Assembly (NCBI GenBank): GCA_900548545.1
Contig: URKX01000043.1
Location: 1-15,722, forward strand
Length of the DNA stretch: 15,722 nucleotides
Direction: 5' to 3'
From: an uncultured Oscillospiraceae bacterium
Lineage (GTDB): Bacteria > Bacillota > Clostridia > Oscillospirales > Acutalibacteraceae
The notes under the pieces were generated by a model. It did not search any database, was not told the origin of the DNA, and was given only the letters and a program-made list of their open reading frames with translations. Shown piece by piece: positions 6,706 through 12,431 of the stretch (positions are counted from its first letter, which is position 1; each line of letters starts with the position of its first letter). The translations under genes and the position numbers were made by a program.

Positions 6706-8124
6706 ATGTCAAAAGCAAGCAGTCAAGAGTACCGCAAGACAAAAATGCTCACAGAGCCCATACCGAAAATTATCACCAGTATGGCAGTACCCTCCATCAT
6801 CGCCTTCCTGATCAATTCCGTCTACAGTATGGCCGACACCTATTTTGTCAGCGGTTTGGGCATTAACGCCACCGCCGCTGTGAGCGTAAACTCTTCGCTG
6901 GACCAGATCATCATGATGGCCGGCTCCCTGCTGGCCGTGGGCGCCAACAGCTACATTGCCCGCTTGTTGGGAGCTAAAGAAGAAAAAAAGGCCAGCCAGG
7001 TGCTGAGCACGGCTTTCTTCCTCGCCATGCTGTTCGGCGTGGTAGTGATGATTTTTGGAACGATTTTTATGGTCCCCATGGTGAGGATTTTGGGCGCCAC
7101 CCCCACGTGTGAGCAGTACTCCATCCAATACGCCACCTACATATTGTTGGCCGCCCCTTTTATGGCCGCCAGCTTTGTCATGAACCAATGCCTGCGGGCT
7201 GAAGGCAGCGCCATGCTGTCCATGATTGGCATGGGCTTTGGCGGTATTTTAAACTGTGTTTTAGACCCCATTTTTATTATTGGGCTGGATCTTGGCGTGG
7301 CAGGCGCTTCCATCGCCACCGCCATTTCCAAGCTGGTCAGTTTCTCCATCCTGATCTTCCCCTATCTCACCCATCGCAGCATCCTGCGGCTTTCTTTAAA
7401 AAACTTCCACCCCACCAGGGACATCATGTCGCAGATTATCAAAGTGGGTTCTTCTTCCATGTTCCGCTCCGGCCTGGCTGTGGTATCGGCCATCATGCTG
7501 AACAACATCGCCGGGCAGATCTCCGACGCAGTTTTGGCTGGCGTGGGTGTTTCCACCCGTGTCATGATGTTCCCCTTCGGCATTATCCTGGGCTTTGGCA
7601 CAGGCTTCCAGCCGGTGGTTGGTTTCTGCTGGGGCGCCAAACGGTATGACCGGGTGCGGAGTGCCTTCCGTTTCTGCGCCTGGACAGCCACGATCGGCGG
7701 CGCTGTCATGGGCCTTGTGGTGGGCGTTTTCGCCGGGCCGATCATTGGCCTGTTTGGGAAGAGCTCCCAGGAGATGCTGGAAATTGGCGAGCTTTGCATC
7801 CGGCTGCAATGCGTTGTGCTGCCTATCCATGCCTGGGTAGCCGTGGTAAACATGATGTGTGCCGGCCTAGGCGACGCCAAAGGCGCGTTGCTTCTCTCCA
7901 CAGCCCGGCAAGGCACCTGTTTTATCCCCTTTGTCCACTTGATCGCCTACCTCTTTAAGGCAGTGGGCGTTGCATCCATCCAGGCTGTGGCAGACTTGCT
8001 TTCCTTGGTCTTGGCTATCCCGGTTTTGATCCATACCCAGAAAAAGCTGAATGCCGCTGAAAAGGAATTCAACGAGCAGCCCGTGGGCCCCGCTTCTCCC
8101 ACTTTTGCCACAGAAGCAGAGTGA
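6706..8124 (+). CDS. MATE family efflux transporter
   Basis: A 472-residue integral membrane protein of the multidrug and toxic compound extrusion family, which exports cationic drugs or metabolites in exchange for sodium or protons. The N-terminal region MLTEPIPKIITSMAVPSI and VYSMADTYFVSGLG are typical MatE features, and the repeat structure with a second MatE half starting near residue 235 (FHPTRDIMSQIIKVGSSSMF) is visible. About twelve hydrophobic segments can be counted. Hallmarks such as GANSYIARLLG and GFGTGFQPVVGFCWGAKRYDRVRSAF are present. Length fits the family (440-480). The ATG at 6706 follows a GAGGAGAGGAGA stretch at 6684-6695; an upstream in-frame ATG at 6604 lies before the promoter and is rejected. 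The gene stands alone between its own promoter and a strong terminator. Substrate is unknown. Confidence 0.95.
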   Translation: MSKASSQEYRKTKMLTEPIPKIITSMAVPSIIAFLINSVYSMADTYFVSGLGINATAAVSVNSSLDQIIMMAGSLLAVGANSYIARLLGAKEEKKASQVLSTAFFLAMLFGVVVMIFGTIFMVPMVRILGATPTCEQYSIQYATYILLAAPFMAASFVMNQCLRAEGSAMLSMIGMGFGGILNCVLDPIFIIGLDLGVAGASIATAISKLVSFSILIFPYLTHRSILRLSLKNFHPTRDIMSQIIKVGSSSMFRSGLAVVSAIMLNNIAGQISDAVLAGVGVSTRVMMFPFGIILGFGTGFQPVVGFCWGAKRYDRVRSAFRFCAWTATIGGAVMGLVVGVFAGPIIGLFGKSSQEMLEIGELCIRLQCVVLPIHAWVAVVNMMCAGLGDAKGALLLSTARQGTCFIPFVHLIAYLFKAVGVASIQAVADLLSLVLAIPVLIHTQKKLNAAEKEFNEQPVGPASPTFATEAE

Positions 8125-8162
8125 CAAACAAAAAAAGGCGGTTTCTATCCATTGGCAAATTG

Positions 8163-8197
8163 AAAAGGGCTGTTGCAAATAGCAACAGCCCTTTTTT
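8163..8197. terminator. Bidirectional terminator between MATE and aminopeptidase genes
   Basis: AAAAGGGCTGTTGC (8163-8176) and GCAACAGCCCTTTT (8182-8195) form a perfect 14-bp stem with a 5-nt loop, followed by six Ts on the plus strand and preceded by As. It serves the MATE gene and probably the convergent aminopeptidase gene, which ends at 8246. Confidence 0.93.
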
Positions 8198-8245
8198 ACG
8201 TTTTTTGACGATGCGTGAAAATGATTTTCCAGAAGGAGCAGCCGT

Positions 8246-9448
8246 TTAAATGGCAAAGTCGCCGTCCCGGAAGATCTCCACCTCTTCGCCAGACTCGGTG
8301 GTGCCCACGATCTTCATATCGGGAGTGCCCACCATGAAATCCACATGGATGGTAGAATCGTTGAAGAGGTTCTGCTTATCCGCAGGAGCGGCAGAGTTCA
8401 GGCCACGGCCCAGGGCCAAGTGGCAGCTGGCATTTTCGTCGATCAGAGTGGTGTAATACACCAGGCCGCTCATGCTGATGGGGGAATGGTACTCCACCAA
8501 AGCGGCTTCACCCAGGTAACCGGCGTTTTCATCGGTGGCGATCAGGGCCTCCAACATCTCTTTGCCTTCGTCTGCCAAGACTTCCACCACTTTGCCGTTC
8601 TCAAACCGGAACCCAAAGTTTTCGATCTTCTTGCCGCCCAGAACCAAGGGGCGGGAAGCATACACCACACCGTTGGTTTCAAACTTGTTGGGGGTGGTGC
8701 AGATCTCCTCCGTAGGGATATTGGGAACAAAGGGGATCGCCGGCTTCCGATCCCCATAGCCAAACTTAGACCAGGGGGTAAGGCCCACGGTCAGGTCTGT
8801 GCCGTTGGAAGCGGTGTAGTGGAGCTTGGTCAGGTGCAGGTCGTCCACAGCCTTGCCGCGGGCAGCCTTCTGGGCCCGGACATTCTCCCAGGTTTCCACC
8901 ACATCGTTGGTTTCATCGATGTAGCAAAGCTTGAACAGCAGCTCCCACAGCTCTCTCAGGCCCTCTTCCCCGGATTTGCCCAGGATATACTCGGCCCATT
9001 CCACAGTGGGCACCATGGCAATCAGCCACTGGCAATGCTTATCCCGGCTGGCTTTGCGCATAATGTTGCGCACACCGTCCACGTGGGCAAAGATGGCATT
9101 AGAGTTTTTCTCGCTGACCCCCTCCATCAGCTTGGGGTTGACGCCTTCCAAACGGACATAGCAGGCGCCCTGATCCAGGTACATCTGGTTCTGGGCCTTC
9201 TCCCAATCCTCCACATGGCGCACATCTTCATCGGGACGGTACTGGGCAGCCACCTTCAAGTTGGGCAGGTCCAGATAGTGGACCACCACATTCCCGGCGC
9301 CCAGCTTATAGCACTCCTCGGCAAAGATGCTGGTAAACTGCCATCCCTCTACGGCAGCCTCCACCAGGACGGTCTGGCCCTTTTGCACGTTCAGCCCTAC
9401 CCGGGCCAGGGTATAGGCGTATTTGCGCTTCATTTTTTCCAAATCCAT
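8246..9448 (-). CDS. Aminopeptidase, peptidase family M29 (AmpS/PepS type)
   Basis: A 400-residue cytoplasmic metallo-aminopeptidase that removes N-terminal residues from peptides. The family pattern runs from MDLEKMKRKYAYTLARVGLNVQKGQ through NGTDLTVGL (215-223). The presumed metal ligands are E248 (IPTEEICTTP), E314 (YLGEAALVEY), H343 (ENASCHLALG), and H368 and D370 (TIHVDFMVG). The conserved IPTEE, GEAALVEYHSPIS, FNDSTIHVDFMVG and C-terminal IFRDGDF blocks are all present, and length matches the family (about 400-415). The start ATG at 9448 has AGGAGG immediately upstream; the longer in-frame start at 9598 would lie before the promoter. It is monocistronic on the minus strand. It probably recycles peptides for amino acids; side-chain preference cannot be read from sequence. 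Confidence 0.95.
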   Translation of the reverse strand: MDLEKMKRKYAYTLARVGLNVQKGQTVLVEAAVEGWQFTSIFAEECYKLGAGNVVVHYLDLPNLKVAAQYRPDEDVRHVEDWEKAQNQMYLDQGACYVRLEGVNPKLMEGVSEKNSNAIFAHVDGVRNIMRKASRDKHCQWLIAMVPTVEWAEYILGKSGEEGLRELWELLFKLCYIDETNDVVETWENVRAQKAARGKAVDDLHLTKLHYTASNGTDLTVGLTPWSKFGYGDRKPAIPFVPNIPTEEICTTPNKFETNGVVYASRPLVLGGKKIENFGFRFENGKVVEVLADEGKEMLEALIATDENAGYLGEAALVEYHSPISMSGLVYYTTLIDENASCHLALGRGLNSAAPADKQNLFNDSTIHVDFMVGTPDMKIVGTTESGEEVEIFRDGDFAI

Positions 9449-9479
9449 GGAAAACTCCTCCTTTTGGTCTATTTTGCTT

Positions 9480-9508
9480 ATTATACTCCAGGAGCAAAGC
9501 GTTGTAAA
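9480..9508 (-). promoter_or_regulatory. Promoter of the M29 aminopeptidase gene
   Basis: On the minus strand, TTTACA (complement of 9503-9508), a 17-nt spacer and TATAAT (complement of 9480-9485). The leader is about 25 nt. The -10 region is nearly identical to that of the GTPase-NYN fusion gene (18 of 19 bases). Confidence 0.75.
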
Positions 9509-9543
9509 TATTGTTAAAGCCAAAGAAGCAGCTTTCCAAGCAC

Positions 9544-9581
9544 AAAAAACCGGGCCATGGGGAAACACCTCCCAAGCCCGG
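9544..9581 (-). terminator. Intrinsic terminator of the YfhO-family gene
   Basis: Read on the minus strand, CCGGGC (complement of 9576-9581) pairs with GCCCGG (complement of 9550-9555). An inner GGG/CCC pairing extends the stem, and TTTTTT (complement of 9544-9549) follows. It lies 27 nt after the stop of the membrane protein gene and before the aminopeptidase promoter. Confidence 0.85.
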
Positions 9582-9607
9582 AATTTTTCAGATGACAAGC
9601 AAGCTAA

Positions 9608-12268
9608 TCACACCAGCAGGTAGACTGCCATGGGGAACAAGTAGAGCATTGCAAAAGCTGCTACCCCCGCTGCGCCAAGCACCCACAGGCTGCCCCGCTG
9701 GAGCCAGGGCTGATACAGCCATCCCCGCCGGGCGCCCAAAAGCAGCAGCCACAACAACACCGCTCCCAACAGGGCCGCAGCGGCCCCCAGCTTCATACCA
9801 GCTGGAAGGAAGGAGATCTCAATGGTATTCTCCCCCTCTTCCAGAGGGATGGCAAGGAACCCGTCGTTCACCTGAGATACGGCCACCGCTTTGCCGTTGA
9901 CTCGTGCGGTAAAACCCCGGTCATAGGGGACGGCCACATGGAGGAACTCCCCCTCCCCTGCTTGGGTTTGGGCGGAAAAGCAGCGGCCGTCCACTTGGAC
10001 ATCTACCCCGGGCGCCTGTTCCACTGTCTGGCGAAGGAGTTCCACGTCCAGGCCTGCCAGGCCAAAGGAGCGCAAGCTCACGTCTTTGAGCAGCTCCACC
10101 TCAACCGTAACAGACTCATTCTGGAAAGCCCCCAAATACAGCAGGCCGTTTTCCCGCTTGGACGGGTAAGACTGCGTCACGGTTTCACCATTGACTTTGA
10201 TGGCAAAACTGCCGTTGATGGGTTCTTCCAGCCGGGTGGACAGGTTCCGGAAAGCGTCGAAATACAGGGCTTGCTGGCCAGACACCTCCACCTGGTACAC
10301 CAGCCGGGAGGCCCCTTCCCCCACCCGGGTTACATGGGTCAGCCCATCCTCACCGTTCCACACAGAGGTGTTTTCCGCCTGGGAAGGCTGGTAAAGGGCG
10401 AACAATTCCCTCTCCCCTCCCAGCATTTCATAGAGCGACTGTTGGATCTCAAACCGGCTGCTTTCCGGAAGGGTTTCCCACTGGGAGATTTCCCCCGACA
10501 CCCGCACCCCCAAGGGAAGGGAAAAGGGACTTTCCAGGATTTGGTACCCGGCCTTTTGGCAAACAGGTTCCCACAAATCCAGGGAGGTATCGTTTTGCGC
10601 AATGGCATAGCGGTTGGAAAGCAGGGCGTCTGTGAGAAGGCTCCCACCTTGGGAGGTGACCTCCATCCAGTTGGAGGAGTACCCCAGCTTCTTCATGGTG
10701 AACAACGTGGTACTGGGGGTCAAAGAGGTGTAATGGTCAAAGGTATTGTAACCCATGGCCCCAATGCTATTGGTGTCAAAGTCCCAGGAGGCAGGCTTTA
10801 CGCGGGTAAAAGAACTGTCATCGATCTGGCCTTCCAGGGAAAACAGCGAGCGCCAGGAAAAATCGCTGCGGCCTGCTGCCCCCAGGTACACACTCCCCTG
10901 GAACAGGCAGTTCCCTACGGTGAGCAAGCACAGCAGGACAGCAAACACACGCCTTCCCAGCAGGGAGCGGCGGAACATCCACAGCAACAGCCAATAGGCG
11001 GCAGCCGCCACCAGGAAAAACAACAGCAGCCAACGGAACGAACCCTCGTCCCCCCACAGGCTGGTGACATAGGCATCCAAGTCTTCCCGGCAAAAGTGGA
11101 GCAAACAAGCCCCCAGCCCCAAGGGGACTAAAAGGGCTGCGATCCCCGCCGCCAAAAGACCGGGAGAAGATTCGGCCCGGGGGCTGTGCTGCTGGGAAAA
11201 CCGCTGGAGCACGCAACCCGCCAAAAGCAGCCCCAGCAAGGTGGTGATGTAGCCATACCGCGCGGGAAACGCCTGGTAGCTGCCTCCATGCCACATCTTG
11301 TTGACGGGGTCCAGCACTAAGGGGAAGGCCATCAGCAGGAACAGCCAAAACAGGCATTTCTCCCGGCGGCCCTCTCCCCTATCCCCAAACCGTACAAAAG
11401 GAAGCGCCCCCAAGATGAGCGCCGTGCAGAAAAGCAGCGGCAACGTGGTGTATATATTGGGAAACAGCCGGGCGGATACATTAGCCAGCAGATCAGAAGT
11501 CCTGGCGGAACTGGCATACTGCAGCAGGGCCGGCAGCCAAACAGGAGCCGTCAAACAAGCGCTGACCAGGCAAGCGCCACCCAGCAGCAGCGCTTGTTTC
11601 CCCCTCCTGTTTTGGGGGACAATCCACAGCAAATAGGCTCCAAACCCCAACAACAGGAACAGCACCACCATGTAGCTCAAGTAAAAACTCAGCACCATTT
11701 GGGCGCTGAGGGCCAATACAAAGGCCAAGGGTTTTCCCCGGCACAGGCGGCCAAAAGCCAGCAACAGCAGCGGGAACAGGGCCATTACATCCAGCCACAT
11801 CAAATTTTGATAGAACAGCAGGGCGAACCCTCCAAAGGCGTACAGCAAGGAGAGGGACCACACGGCAGGCCAGTCCAACCGAGGCAGCCACTTGCGTAAC
11901 AGCAAGACAGCCGTAAAGGCGGAAAGGGTCAGCTTCACAGCCACTAGCACATTCATCCACTGCAGCAAGTCGGCCTTGTCCACAAAGGCCACGGAAAAGG
12001 AAAAGGGGCTGGAGAGGAAAAACAAAAAAACTCCCCAGAAGTTCATGCCGCCAGCGTTCTGCATACTGAACAGCAAGTTTGCTTTTCCCAACAGGACGTC
12101 TTGCAGCTGGGCCAACAGGGGCGCCACCTGCTGGGTCATGTCGCACCAGGACACGGTCAGCTTCCCAAAGGGGAACAGCCCCCATCCGGCATAGATCAGC
12201 CCCAACAGCACCATCGTCAAGGCAGGGCTCACCCCATAAGGCAGCCATGCCACTGCTTTCTTTTTCAT
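9608..12268 (-). CDS. YfhO family membrane protein (GT-C-like)
   Basis: An 886-residue multi-pass membrane protein of the YfhO family (PF09586). Members have GT-C glycosyltransferase-like topology and act in envelope glycosylation, for example of teichoic or lipoteichoic acids in Bacillus and Listeria relatives. The N-terminal signature GLFPFGKLTVSWCDMTQQ (about 30-47) is clear, with the conserved acidic D43. Roughly a dozen hydrophobic segments fill residues 10-510. A soluble, probably external region of about 300 residues follows (from LEGQIDDSSFTRVKPASWDF to DRGFTARVNGKAVAV), with the typical beta-rich end GFLAIPLEEGENTIEISFLPAGMKLG. Two C-terminal membrane segments close the protein. The start MKKKAVAW has GGGAG 5 nt upstream; in-frame upstream ATGs lack ribosome sites. 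It is a single gene with its own promoter and terminator. The donor and acceptor are unknown. Confidence 0.92.
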   Translation of the reverse strand: MKKKAVAWLPYGVSPALTMVLLGLIYAGWGLFPFGKLTVSWCDMTQQVAPLLAQLQDVLLGKANLLFSMQNAGGMNFWGVFLFFLSSPFSFSVAFVDKADLLQWMNVLVAVKLTLSAFTAVLLLRKWLPRLDWPAVWSLSLLYAFGGFALLFYQNLMWLDVMALFPLLLLAFGRLCRGKPLAFVLALSAQMVLSFYLSYMVVLFLLLGFGAYLLWIVPQNRRGKQALLLGGACLVSACLTAPVWLPALLQYASSARTSDLLANVSARLFPNIYTTLPLLFCTALILGALPFVRFGDRGEGRREKCLFWLFLLMAFPLVLDPVNKMWHGGSYQAFPARYGYITTLLGLLLAGCVLQRFSQQHSPRAESSPGLLAAGIAALLVPLGLGACLLHFCREDLDAYVTSLWGDEGSFRWLLLFFLVAAAAYWLLLWMFRRSLLGRRVFAVLLCLLTVGNCLFQGSVYLGAAGRSDFSWRSLFSLEGQIDDSSFTRVKPASWDFDTNSIGAMGYNTFDHYTSLTPSTTLFTMKKLGYSSNWMEVTSQGGSLLTDALLSNRYAIAQNDTSLDLWEPVCQKAGYQILESPFSLPLGVRVSGEISQWETLPESSRFEIQQSLYEMLGGERELFALYQPSQAENTSVWNGEDGLTHVTRVGEGASRLVYQVEVSGQQALYFDAFRNLSTRLEEPINGSFAIKVNGETVTQSYPSKRENGLLYLGAFQNESVTVEVELLKDVSLRSFGLAGLDVELLRQTVEQAPGVDVQVDGRCFSAQTQAGEGEFLHVAVPYDRGFTARVNGKAVAVSQVNDGFLAIPLEEGENTIEISFLPAGMKLGAAAALLGAVLLWLLLLGARRGWLYQPWLQRGSLWVLGAAGVAAFAMLYLFPMAVYLLV

Positions 12269-12288
12269 AAAATCTCCCGCTTCCATAG

Positions 12289-12314
12289 AACGGGAAGGCA
12301 CAATCCTCCCCGTT
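12289..12314 (-). promoter_or_regulatory. Leader hairpin upstream of the YfhO-family gene
   Basis: In the predicted transcript, AACGGGGAGG pairs with CCTTCCCGTT around a 6-nt loop (ATTGTG). This gives a 10-bp stem with a single G-U pair, about 20 nt before the start codon. No U-tract follows, so it is not an intrinsic terminator. It might be a protein-binding site or RNA-stability element, or have no function. Confidence 0.4.
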
Positions 12315-12349
12315 TCTATTTGACATAATTCCATTGGAATATGGTCTTC

Positions 12350-12378
12350 ATTATAAAACGCCTGGGAAATTCTGTCAA
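12350..12378 (-). promoter_or_regulatory. Perfect-consensus sigma-A promoter of the YfhO-family gene
   Basis: On the minus strand, TTGACA (complement of 12373-12378), exactly 17 nt, then TATAAT (complement of 12350-12355). Both hexamers and the spacing are ideal. Transcription would start near 12343 and give a leader of about 75 nt that contains a 10-bp hairpin. Confidence 0.85.
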
Positions 12379-12382
12379 CCAG

Positions 12383-12405
12383 AAAAAAAGGCGCAAAAAA
12401 GCGCC
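12383..12405 (-). terminator. Intrinsic terminator of the GTPase-NYN fusion gene
   Basis: On the minus strand, GGCGC and GCGCC (complements of 12401-12405 and 12390-12394) form a short stem around a TTTTTT loop, followed by seven Ts (complement of 12383-12389). It ends only 4 nt before the -35 box of the next promoter. Confidence 0.75.
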
Positions 12406-12431
12406 AAAGGGACATTCCTTCAGCGCTTGCC

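Noticed and set aside
9938..11131. A 397-codon plus-strand frame opposite the YfhO-family gene
   Set aside because: Typical antisense shadow with low-complexity composition; no ribosome site or known motif.
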